In this document: one piece after another, positions 48,960 to 56,975 of the stretch
Layout: every line of letters starts with the position of its first letter
Position numbering within the stretch: position 1 is the stretch's first letter
Assembly (NCBI RefSeq): GCF_001905725.1
Contig: NZ_LIWB01000003.1
Location: forward strand, 271,575 to 335,574
Length of the DNA: 64,000 bases
Direction: 5' to 3'
From: Streptomyces sp. CB02400
GTDB lineage: Bacteria; Actinomycetota; Actinomycetes; Streptomycetales; Streptomycetaceae
Translations under genes and position numbers: made by a program
The notes under the pieces: generated by a model
The model's database searches: none
What the model was told of the DNA's origin: nothing
Seen by the model: only the letters and a program-made list of their open reading frames with translations

Positions 48960-50138
48960 GTGTCGCTGCCACCCCTGGTCGAGCCGGCCCCCGAGCTCAC
49001 CGTAGACGAGGTCCGCAGGTACTCCCGCCACCTGATCATCCCCGATGTGGGGATGGACGGGCAGAAGCGGCTGAAGAACGCCAAGGTGCTCTTTGTGGGC
49101 GCTGGTGGCCTGGGTTCGCCGGGTCTGATGTACATGGCCGCGGCGGGCGTGGGCACGCTCGGCATCGTGGAGTTCGACGAGGTCGACGAGTCGAACCTGC
49201 AGCGCCAGGTCATCCACAGCCAGTCCGACATCGGGCGCCCCAAGGCCGAGTCCGCGCGTGACACGATCAAGGGCATCAACCCGTACGTGAACGTGGTCCT
49301 CCACGAGGAGCGGCTCGAGGCCGACAACGTGAAGGACATCTTCAGCCAGTACGACCTGATCGTCGACGGCACGGACAACTTCGCGACCCGCTACCTGGTC
49401 AACGACGCCTGCGTGCTGCTGAACAAGCCGTACGTGTGGGGCTCGATCTACCGTTTCGACGGCCAGGCGTCGGTCTTCTGGTCCGAGCACGGCCCCTGCT
49501 ACCGCTGCCTCTACCCGGAGCCCCCGCCCCCCGGCATGGTCCCCTCCTGCGCCGAGGGCGGCGTCCTGGGCGTGCTGTGCGCGTCCATCGGCTCCATCCA
49601 GGCCAACGAGGCGATCAAGCTGCTCGCCGGCATCGGTGAGCCGCTGGTCGGCCGGCTCATGATCTACGACGCCCTGGAGATGCAGTACCGCCAGGTCAAG
49701 GTCCGCAAGGACCCCGACTGCGCGATCTGCGGCGACAACCCGACCGTCACCGAGCTGATCGACTACGAAGCCTTCTGCGGCGTCGTCTCCGAGGAGGCCC
49801 AGGCGGCGGCCGCCGACTCCACGATCACTCCCAAGCAGCTCAAGGAGTGGATCGACGACGGCGAGAGCATCGAGCTCATCGACGTCCGCGAGCCGAACGA
49901 GTTCGAGATCGTGTCCATCCCGGGCGCCCGCCTGATCCCCAAGAACGAGTTCCTCATGGGCAACGCCCTGGAGAGCCTCCCGCAGGACAAGAAGATCGTC
50001 TTGAACTGCAAGACGGGTGTCCGCAGTGCGGAAGTCCTCGCCGTCCTGAAGTCCGCGGGCTTCGCCGACGCCGTCCACGTGGGCGGCGGCGTGATCGGCT
50101 GGGTCAACCAGATCGAGCCGGAGAAGCCGGTCTACTGA
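48960..50138 (+). CDS. moeZ: MoeZ, ThiF/MoeB + rhodanese sulfur-transfer protein
   Basis: A 392-residue fusion that adenylates and thiolates small sulfur carriers (MoaD- and ThiS-like, CysO). The N-terminal E1-like domain has the nucleotide loop GAGGLGSPGL and the zinc cysteines CYRC and CAIC. The C-terminal rhodanese domain has its active-site Cys near residue 350 (NCKTGVRS). GTG at 48960 starts MSLPPLVEPAPELT. It supports molybdopterin, thiamine and cysteine routes; the orthologue is Rv3206c. A terminator follows. Confidence 0.94.
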   Translation: MSLPPLVEPAPELTVDEVRRYSRHLIIPDVGMDGQKRLKNAKVLFVGAGGLGSPGLMYMAAAGVGTLGIVEFDEVDESNLQRQVIHSQSDIGRPKAESARDTIKGINPYVNVVLHEERLEADNVKDIFSQYDLIVDGTDNFATRYLVNDACVLLNKPYVWGSIYRFDGQASVFWSEHGPCYRCLYPEPPPPGMVPSCAEGGVLGVLCASIGSIQANEAIKLLAGIGEPLVGRLMIYDALEMQYRQVKVRKDPDCAICGDNPTVTELIDYEAFCGVVSEEAQAAAADSTITPKQLKEWIDDGESIELIDVREPNEFEIVSIPGARLIPKNEFLMGNALESLPQDKKIVLNCKTGVRSAEVLAVLKSAGFADAVHVGGGVIGWVNQIEPEKPVY

Positions 50139-50166
50139 CCGACCCCGGTACGAACACGAGCCGACG

Positions 50167-50203
50167 CGGGGGCTCCGGGCACCACGAGTGCGCGGAGCCC
50201 CCG
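50167..50203. terminator. Terminator between moeZ and peptidase gene
   Basis: Perfect 11-bp stem CGGGGGCTCCG / CGGAGCCCCCG with a 15-base loop, between convergent stops. Confidence 0.8.
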
Positions 50204-50209
50204 TCGTCG

Positions 50210-51712
50210 TCATGAGCAGATCTTGCCGTCCTCGGGCACCGTGCCGTCCAGCAGGTACGCGTCCACCGTGGAGTCGACGCAGTCGCTCCCGCTGCCGTAC
50301 GCGCCATGGCCCTCGCCCTTCCAGGTGAGCACCACACCGACGTCCTCGCCCAGCTCGTCCGCCATCTTCCGGGCGCCCTCGTACGGCGTGGCCGGGTCGC
50401 CGGTGTTGCCCACGACCAGGACCGGTGCCGCGCCCGGCGCGCTCACCTCCGGGGTGTCGAACTGGCCGGGAACCGGCCAGTCGTGGCACCAGCCGGCCGT
50501 GTCCCAGCCGAGGAAGGGCCCGAACACGGGCGAGAGCTCCTCGAACTCGGGCAGCAGCTCCTTCGCTTCCTCCAGGGTCGGCCGCTGCTTGTCGTCCAGG
50601 CACGATATGACCCGCTGGGAGTGGGTCGTCGTGCCGTAGCTTCCCGAGGCGTCACGTTCGTTGTAGCCGTCGGCCAGCGCCAGCAGCTCCGTGCCGTCGC
50701 CCTCCTCGGCCGCCTCCAGCGCGCTGGTCAGCACCGGCCAGCTGGTCTTGCTGTACAGGGGCAGGATGATGCCGGTCAGTGCCAGTGTCTGCGTCAGCTC
50801 GCGCCCGGACGACGACGTCGGCAGCGGGTCGGAGTCGATCCGCTCCAGCAGCTCCGCGATCTCCCGCGAACCCTCCTCGGGGTCCCGCCCGGTGGACTTC
50901 AGGTAGTTGTCGAGGGCCGTCTGGAAGCCCCGGGTCTGGTTCTTGGCGTGGCCCACGGTGTCGGCGCTCGGGTCGACCACCGCGTCGAGCGTCATCCGTC
51001 CCACCTTCTTCGGGAAGAGATGGGCGTAGACGCCGCCGAGTTCGGTGCCGTAGGAGATGCCGAAGTAGTTCAGCCGCTCGTCGCCGAGGGCCTGCCGGAT
51101 GCGGTCCATGTCGCGAGCGGTGTCGGTGGTCGAGACGTGGGCCATCAGCTTCCCGGCGGTGTCCTGGCAGCCCTTGCCGAAGTCGGTGGCGTCCTGGAGG
51201 AACGTCCGCTCCTCGGCCGGTGTGTCCGGGGTGCCGTCCACCGACGACTCGGCGGCCTGGATGCTCTTGTCGTCGCGGCAGCGGATGCCCTCGCTGGCGG
51301 CGACCCCGCGCGGATCGAAGCTCACCAGGTCGTACCGCTCGCGCAGCTCGGAGGCCGTGGCGGCGTAGGACGGCATCATCGACACGCCGGACCCGCCCGG
51401 CCCGCCGAAGTTGAACAGCAGTGAGCCCAGGCGGTCGTCGCCCGTGGCCTCGGCCCGGATCAGCGCGAGCCCGATCGTGGAGCCGTCCGGCTTCGACCAG
51501 TCCAGCGGTACCCGGAGGGTGGCGCACTGCCACTCCTCGTCCGGTGCGGGGGCGTCCTCGGAGGCCTGGCAGCGCCCCCAGTCGAGTGCCGCCCCGCCGC
51601 TCTTGTTGTCGTCGTTGCCGGAGTCGTCGTCCGACGAGCCGCTGCCGCTGCAGCCGGCCGTCAGCAGCGCGGCGGCGACCGTCAGGGCCGTCCACCGTGT
51701 GAAACGGGTCAT
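50210..51712 (-). CDS. Secreted lipoprotein alpha/beta-hydrolase peptidase (S33, SlpD/E-like)
   Basis: A 500-residue lipoprotein. The signal ends at LTAGC with Cys21. The hydrolase domain has NFGGPGGSGV as oxyanion loop, Ser220 in GISYGTELGG, an acid in VVGNTGDPATP and a histidine in GEGHGAYGSGS. The layout is that of the streptomycete tripeptidyl aminopeptidase/Slp group, which takes residues or tripeptides from peptide N-termini outside the cell. The next upstream gene is a close relative, so the pair arose by tandem duplication. Confidence 0.9.
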   Translation of the reverse strand: MTRFTRWTALTVAAALLTAGCSGSGSSDDDSGNDDNKSGGAALDWGRCQASEDAPAPDEEWQCATLRVPLDWSKPDGSTIGLALIRAEATGDDRLGSLLFNFGGPGGSGVSMMPSYAATASELRERYDLVSFDPRGVAASEGIRCRDDKSIQAAESSVDGTPDTPAEERTFLQDATDFGKGCQDTAGKLMAHVSTTDTARDMDRIRQALGDERLNYFGISYGTELGGVYAHLFPKKVGRMTLDAVVDPSADTVGHAKNQTRGFQTALDNYLKSTGRDPEEGSREIAELLERIDSDPLPTSSSGRELTQTLALTGIILPLYSKTSWPVLTSALEAAEEGDGTELLALADGYNERDASGSYGTTTHSQRVISCLDDKQRPTLEEAKELLPEFEELSPVFGPFLGWDTAGWCHDWPVPGQFDTPEVSAPGAAPVLVVGNTGDPATPYEGARKMADELGEDVGVVLTWKGEGHGAYGSGSDCVDSTVDAYLLDGTVPEDGKICS

Positions 51713-51850
51713 GTGCCATTTCCCCCCTCGCTGGCCGTCCGCACCGTGCCGCGGATGGCGGTCAGGCCATGGTAGGCAGATCCACCGCTCGCCGGGGCGA
51801 CCTGTAGATAACGCTCTGACCTGCGGTTATGTGCTGGACCGCGGGTCCGC

Positions 51851-53401
51851 TCACGAACAGACGGTCCCGGACGCCGGTACCTTCCCGTCCAGGAGATAGC
51901 CGTGCACCACGTCCTGCACGCACGCGTTCTCGCTGTTGTAGGCCCCGTGCCCCTGCCCTTTGTACGTCAGCTCCACACCCACGCCCTCACCGAGCGCCCG
52001 CACCATCCTGCGCGCCCCCTCGTACGGGGTGGCCGGGTCGCCGGTGTTGCCGATCACCAGGATCGGAGCCGCGCCGGGGGCGTGGACATCCGGATGCTCG
52101 GCGGCCCCGGGCACCGCCCAGTCGGTGCAGCCGACCATTCCCCACGCCAGATACTCCCCGAACAGCGGGGACGCGGCCCGGAACTCGGACAGCCGGCGCT
52201 CCACGTCCTCAGGGGTGTAGCGGGGTTTGTCGTCGGCGCAGTTGATGGCCACGTTGGCCGGGACGAGGTTGCTGTACTCGCCGTTCTCGCCGCGCCCGTT
52301 CATCGAGTCGGAGAGCACCATCAGAATCGTCCCGTCACCGTCGTACGCCTGCTCGAGGCCGTCGGTGAGGAACTCCCAGAAGTCCTGGGAGTACAGGGCC
52401 TGCACGATCCCGTTGGTCGCGGCGGTCTGGGTCAGTTCGCGCGGGAAGACGCCGGGAATGGGCGTGCGGTCGAGGTCCTTCAGCAGTTCGGCGATACGGT
52501 CCTTCACGTCCTGCGCGCTGTCGCCGACGGGGCACTCCTCGGTCCTCGAGACGCAGTCCTCGGCGTAGTTGTCGAGTGCGAGCTGGAACCCCCGCGCCTG
52601 TGCGAGCGAGCCCTGTTCCGCGGTCTCCGTGGGGTCGACGACCGCGTCGAACACCGCGCGCCCCACCTTCTCCGGGAACAGGTGGGCGTAGACGCCGCCG
52701 AGTTCGGTGCCGTAGGAGATGCCGAAGTAGTGCAGTTTCTCGTCGCCGAGGACCTGGCGCAGCAGGTCCAGGTCGCGGGCGGCGTCCGTGGTGCGTACAT
52801 GCGGCAGCACCCGCTCGGAGTTCTTCTCGCAAGCCGCGTTGAACTCCTCGGTGTCGTCCAGGAGTTCCGTGCGCTCGGCGGCGTCGTCGGGGGTGGCGTC
52901 CTGCTGGAAGTACGCGTCGAGTCGCTGGTCGTCCAGGCAGGTCACGGGTGCGCTGCGGCCGACCCCGCGGGGATCGAAGCTCACCAGGTCGTAGCGGGTG
53001 CGCAGGGTCGCGTAGTCGTCGCCGAACGCGGGCAGGGTGGTGACGCCGGAGCCGCCCGGGCCACCGAAGTTGAAGATCAGCGAGCCGATCCGTTCGCTCG
53101 CCGAGCCGCTCGACCTGACCCGGATCAGCGCGATGCCGATGGTGTCGCCCTCGGGGTCGTCCCAGTCCAGCGGCGCCTTCATGGTGGCGCAGCTCCACTC
53201 GCCCCGGCCGCCCGGCAGGGGCGACGGGGAGGAGCCCCCGCCCTGCGCCTCGGACGGAGCCGGGCAGTCCTTCCAGCTGAGCTGCTGCTCCGTCAGGTCC
53301 TCGGCCTTGTCGTCGTCCTCACCGCAGCCCGCCAGCAGCGCGGGCAGCAGTGCGGCGCAGACGGTCAGAGCGACGGCACGCAGACGGAAGGGGCGGGGCA
53401 T
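51851..53401 (-). CDS. Secreted lipoprotein alpha/beta-hydrolase peptidase, tandem paralogue
   Basis: A 516-residue lipoprotein with lipidation Cys26 (LLAGC). The catalytic layout equals its neighbour: NFGGPGGSGV, Ser229 in GISYGTELGG, IGNTGDPATP and GQGHGAYNSEN. About half of the residues appear shared, with identical blocks around the active site. The middle cap region differs (extra Cys pair in EDCVSRTEECPVG), so substrate ranges may have split. ATG at 53401 gives a normal signal peptide; an upstream in-frame start would add 14 residues. Confidence 0.9.
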   Translation of the reverse strand: MPRPFRLRAVALTVCAALLPALLAGCGEDDDKAEDLTEQQLSWKDCPAPSEAQGGGSSPSPLPGGRGEWSCATMKAPLDWDDPEGDTIGIALIRVRSSGSASERIGSLIFNFGGPGGSGVTTLPAFGDDYATLRTRYDLVSFDPRGVGRSAPVTCLDDQRLDAYFQQDATPDDAAERTELLDDTEEFNAACEKNSERVLPHVRTTDAARDLDLLRQVLGDEKLHYFGISYGTELGGVYAHLFPEKVGRAVFDAVVDPTETAEQGSLAQARGFQLALDNYAEDCVSRTEECPVGDSAQDVKDRIAELLKDLDRTPIPGVFPRELTQTAATNGIVQALYSQDFWEFLTDGLEQAYDGDGTILMVLSDSMNGRGENGEYSNLVPANVAINCADDKPRYTPEDVERRLSEFRAASPLFGEYLAWGMVGCTDWAVPGAAEHPDVHAPGAAPILVIGNTGDPATPYEGARRMVRALGEGVGVELTYKGQGHGAYNSENACVQDVVHGYLLDGKVPASGTVCS

Positions 53402-53470
53402 GGTCCCATCCTGCGGTCGCCCGGAGCGGGACGCGCGGGACACGGGCCGTACGAGGTAAGGGGCCCTCGC

Positions 53471-56146
53471 TCACAAGGCCGCCTTGCGCGTGAGGTGGTT
53501 GAAGGCCAGCCAGCCCGGCAGCACCGGCAGCCAGAGCGTCAGGAGCCGGAAGAGCAGCACCGCCGGCGCGGCGACCTCCTTGGGAAGCCCGACCGCGATG
53601 AGACCGACCGTGAGGGTCGCCTCGACCGCGCCGACACCGCCCGGCGTCGGGGCCGCCGACCCCAGTGCGTTGCCGGCGAGGAAGACGACGGCGACACTGG
53701 CGATGCTGACCGAGGTCGTCTCGTCGCCGAACGCCCGGATCGAGGCGTCCAGGCACATCACGAAGCAGGCCGTCAGCAGCAGCATGCCGCCGATGCCGGT
53801 GATCAGCTTCTGCGGCCGCTGCAGCACGTCGAGCATGCGCGGCACGACACCCGCGAAGAGCGACCGCACGCGCGTGACGACGAATTTCCGCAGGAACGGC
53901 ACCGAGGTCACCACGAGCACCAGCACCGCCACCGTCAGCAGGCCCCCGATCACCGCGCGGGACGGCGAGAGGGAGGGCGTCTTCTCGGTTCCGGTGAGAT
54001 AGCCGAAGGCCAGCAGCATCAGGATGTGGCAGCCGAGCCCGAAGAGCTGCGACGCGCCGACGCTCGCCACCGCGAGCCCCGGCCGCACCCCCGCGCGCTG
54101 GAGGAACCGCGTGTTCAGGGCGACCCCGCCCACCGCGGCCGGAGCGACGATCTTCACGAACGACCCGGCGACCTGTGCCACCACGGTCCGCACGAACGGC
54201 ACCCGCTCGGGTACGAACCCGAGGAGGGCCATGGCCGCCGCGACGTAACTGGCCGCCGAGAACAGCACCGCCGCGACCACCCAGCCCCATTCCGCGTTCT
54301 CGATCAGCGGGCCGAACTCGATGTGGGTGAGCTGCGTCAGCAGGAAGTACGCGCCGATCGCACCGGCGATGAAACTGATCAGGGTCCGTGGCCGGACCCG
54401 CTCCAGGCGGGCGGGTTCCACCGGGGCCTGCGGCCTGATCCGCAGCACCTCGTGCCGGATCTGGGTGAGCAGGTCCTCCTCGCGCGCCTCCTCCATGGCT
54501 TCGTCGACGGCCCGCTTCTCGGCCCGCTGCTCCGCGCGTACGGCCTTCTTGTCGGGCTTGTCGAGCACGACCTGGTGGGCGCCGTGCTCCGCGCGGGCCG
54601 GCTTGGACTGCCGGTAGGCCTCCAGGACCGCCTCGCGTTCGCGTTCCGCCCGCTCCCGGGCCAGCTGCCGCAGCGTCCCGCGCGTGGAGCGGCTCAGCGC
54701 GATGGGCTGGAGCATCGGCAGGCAGTCCGCCACGGTGTCGGGGCCGAGGACGCTCAGCGCGGAGGCCACCGCGCGTTCGGCACCCACCCTGAGACCCAGG
54801 GTCACCAGCAGCTGGGAGGTGTCCATGCGCAGCAGCAGATCGCCGGCCGCGATCTCGCCGCCGCGCAGATCGGTGAGGATCACCGTGCCGGAACGATCCA
54901 CCAGGATGGCGTCGCCCACCAGCCGGCGGTGCGCGATACGGCGGGACTGCAGGGCCCGTACCTGGTGCCAGGTGTCGCGCAGCAGTTCGTCGGTGATCTC
55001 CTCGTCCGGCAGCGAGTCGAGGGTGCGCCCGCCGCTGTGCTCGTAGACGAGCATCACCGCGTCGGGGCCGAGTTCGGAGGTCGCGATCAGCTTGGGCGCG
55101 TTGGCGCCGGCCGCGATGGCCGCGTAGGCCAGCAGCGCCTCCTGCTCCAGTGCCTGGCGCAGCGACTGCAGGCTGCTGCGGGTGGCGAAGCCCCGCAGGG
55201 CCAGGTTGCGCCACGCGCGGTAGAAGAATCCCTGTGCCTGCTGTTCACGGTCGACCACCGTGACGTCCAGCGGCGGACCGTCCTCCAGGGTGACGAAGTA
55301 CCGGCGCCCCCGGTCCCCGGCCTCGGAGGCGTCGCCGGACTCCACCCGGGACGCGGTCACGGGGCGGAAGCCGACGGTGCGCAGGCCCGCCATCAGGGTG
55401 CGGCCGGTGGGGCGCACATTGGGCGAACCGACCGCGTAGAGGGTGCCGTAGGCGACGGTCCAGCCGATCAGGACCGTCAGGATGATCGAGAACGGTGTGG
55501 TGTACCCGGTGACGAGCATCGAGAAGGCGTCGAGGAGCAGCACCACCCACAGCACCGCGCGCCACCGGGGTCTGCGGGACATCCCGACGGCCGTCATGTA
55601 CGCGATCACCGGGGCCAGATAGCCGTGCACCGGGTCGGTCAGGGCGTGGATGTCGCCGGGGGAGGGCTGGGTGAGAGCCTCCTGGATCGAGTCCGGAGCG
55701 GCACGCGCGACCCACAGGTCGGTGGCGAGTGTCACACCGTGCGCGAGGACGGCGGCGAGCACGCCGTCGGCGATCCGCAGCCCGTCCCGTTTGATCAGCC
55801 GCTCGATGGCGAAGGCCACCGGCACCAGGAGGATCGCGATGCTGGAGGCCAGACCCGCGATCTTGATGAGCAGGTCGGGCGCCTGCCCGGTGCCCTTGTT
55901 GATGTCCTGCTCCAGGCCCGAGGTGGTGCCGTGGGCGAACGCGGCGATCGCCAGCAGCACCACGACGGCGAGCACGCCCGCCAGGAGCCGCATGAGGTCG
56001 GACGGGCGGTGCACCCGCGCGGGGAGCAGCGGCTCGTCGCCCTCCACCTCGTCGATGTGCGCCGTCTCGGGGGCCGTGGTGTCCGGGCGCGACGAGGCGT
56101 CAGGGGTGCCCTCCGTGTCCTCGGGGTGCGCGCCCTGCTGCTTCAT
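53471..56146 (-). CDS. Kinase-like + LPG-synthase/flippase-like membrane protein
   Basis: An 891-residue polytopic protein. Several spans at about residues 60-220 are followed by a cytosolic kinase-like lobe: VMLVYEHSGGRTLDSLPDEE, then AHRRLVGDAILVDRSGTVIL and TDLRGGEIAAGDLL, where HRR..D and DLRG stand in for HRD and DFG. A charged linker (EAYRQSKPARAEHGAHQVVL) leads to the C-terminal lysylphosphatidylglycerol-synthase transmembrane region (TIGR00374/UPF0104: TPGGVGAVEATLTVGLI). The ATG at 56146 has GAAGAGACG upstream. A lipid-linked transport role regulated by the kinase-like lobe is inference. Confidence 0.82.
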   Translation of the reverse strand: MKQQGAHPEDTEGTPDASSRPDTTAPETAHIDEVEGDEPLLPARVHRPSDLMRLLAGVLAVVVLLAIAAFAHGTTSGLEQDINKGTGQAPDLLIKIAGLASSIAILLVPVAFAIERLIKRDGLRIADGVLAAVLAHGVTLATDLWVARAAPDSIQEALTQPSPGDIHALTDPVHGYLAPVIAYMTAVGMSRRPRWRAVLWVVLLLDAFSMLVTGYTTPFSIILTVLIGWTVAYGTLYAVGSPNVRPTGRTLMAGLRTVGFRPVTASRVESGDASEAGDRGRRYFVTLEDGPPLDVTVVDREQQAQGFFYRAWRNLALRGFATRSSLQSLRQALEQEALLAYAAIAAGANAPKLIATSELGPDAVMLVYEHSGGRTLDSLPDEEITDELLRDTWHQVRALQSRRIAHRRLVGDAILVDRSGTVILTDLRGGEIAAGDLLLRMDTSQLLVTLGLRVGAERAVASALSVLGPDTVADCLPMLQPIALSRSTRGTLRQLARERAEREREAVLEAYRQSKPARAEHGAHQVVLDKPDKKAVRAEQRAEKRAVDEAMEEAREEDLLTQIRHEVLRIRPQAPVEPARLERVRPRTLISFIAGAIGAYFLLTQLTHIEFGPLIENAEWGWVVAAVLFSAASYVAAAMALLGFVPERVPFVRTVVAQVAGSFVKIVAPAAVGGVALNTRFLQRAGVRPGLAVASVGASQLFGLGCHILMLLAFGYLTGTEKTPSLSPSRAVIGGLLTVAVLVLVVTSVPFLRKFVVTRVRSLFAGVVPRMLDVLQRPQKLITGIGGMLLLTACFVMCLDASIRAFGDETTSVSIASVAVVFLAGNALGSAAPTPGGVGAVEATLTVGLIAVGLPKEVAAPAVLLFRLLTLWLPVLPGWLAFNHLTRKAAL

Positions 56147-56331
56147 CGTCTCTTCTCGATCTTGTATCACCAGTCACCGCCCGCACGATGGTGGCATGCC
56201 GTACCGGCACAAGGGGGCATCAGGGTCGGAACGCGGGCCGCACAGTCTGCCCGAAGCGCCGCTCCGGGGCGAGCCGTGCGCACGCGCGCGAACGCGTCAC
56301 GTTGTCGGTGGGGTGGGGCAGGATGGGCCGG

Positions 56332-56718
56332 ATGAGCCAGGAGAGCCTTCCGTCCGACGGCGGCCCGGAGCACCCGGACGCCCTGCCCGAGTACGCCGAG
56401 CGGGTCCTCGAGGTGACCGAGCTGATCCCACCGGGACGTGTCATGACATACGGGGACGTGGCCGAGTGGCTGGGGGAGGGCGGTCCCCGGCAGGTCGGGC
56501 GTGTGATGGCCCTGTACGGGGGAGCGGTGCCGTGGTGGCGTGTCGTCCGCGCGGACGGCGTGCTGCTGCCGGGCCACGAGCTGAGAGCCCTCGGCCACTA
56601 CCGCGTGGAGGGCACGCCCCTGAAGGAGGCGGGCCGGGCCGCGGAGGGCCATGTGCCGCGCCTCGACATGAGGCGCGCGCGGTGGGACGGCGGCGGGTAC
56701 ACCGAAGGTCACACCTGA
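56332..56718 (+). CDS. Alkyltransferase-like protein (ATL)
   Basis: A 128-residue MGMT-fold protein in which the active-site PCHRV motif is replaced by PWWRV (residues 67-71). It therefore cannot accept alkyl groups but should still flip and bind O6-alkylguanine, handing lesions to nucleotide excision repair. The winged-helix part (PPGRVMTYGDVAEWLG, GRVMALYGG with the arginine finger) is intact. It is divergent from the large membrane-protein gene and 258 bases upstream of adnA, as Rv3204 is close to Rv3202c. Confidence 0.9.
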   Translation: MSQESLPSDGGPEHPDALPEYAERVLEVTELIPPGRVMTYGDVAEWLGEGGPRQVGRVMALYGGAVPWWRVVRADGVLLPGHELRALGHYRVEGTPLKEAGRAAEGHVPRLDMRRARWDGGGYTEGHT

Positions 56719-56975
56719 CAGCTTCCGCCCTCGCGCACGCCGCCGTGCGACCTCTGATCCCTCGAGGTGATACAGGGCACATTCGTGGCATGACGTACGT
56801 TCGTGAGGCAAGGGACATGTGCGGCCGGAGTGCCCGGAGGGAAGAAGCGGAAAGCCTGCTTCCGCACTTTTCACCGGCGTAGCGTCGGCTGCGCGTGCCC
56901 CCTTCACCTCACGCCCACCGCCCCGCACGCGCGGCGAACGGCCCCCCAGCACACCCACCAGGACCGGCGAACCAC
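56719..56975. other. Region between ATL and adnA genes
   Basis: Short gap with no supported gene. A 30-residue frame at 56790-56882 contains MCGRSARREEAESLLPHF, which superficially recalls the MCGR start of SRAP proteins, but it ends at once and lacks a ribosome-binding site. The rest is GC-poor relative to coding DNA around 56830-56880 and may carry the adnA promoter. Confidence 0.45.

Noticed and set aside
51902..56335. 1477-codon plus-strand frame opposite the peptidases and the flippase-like gene
   Set aside because: It spans three real minus-strand genes and their gaps, has no domain and is His/Arg/Gly-rich.
56790..56882. 30-residue frame with an MCGR segment, recalling SRAP/HMCES proteins
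   Set aside because: It stops after about 20 residues of resemblance, has no ribosome-binding site and no second catalytic motif.
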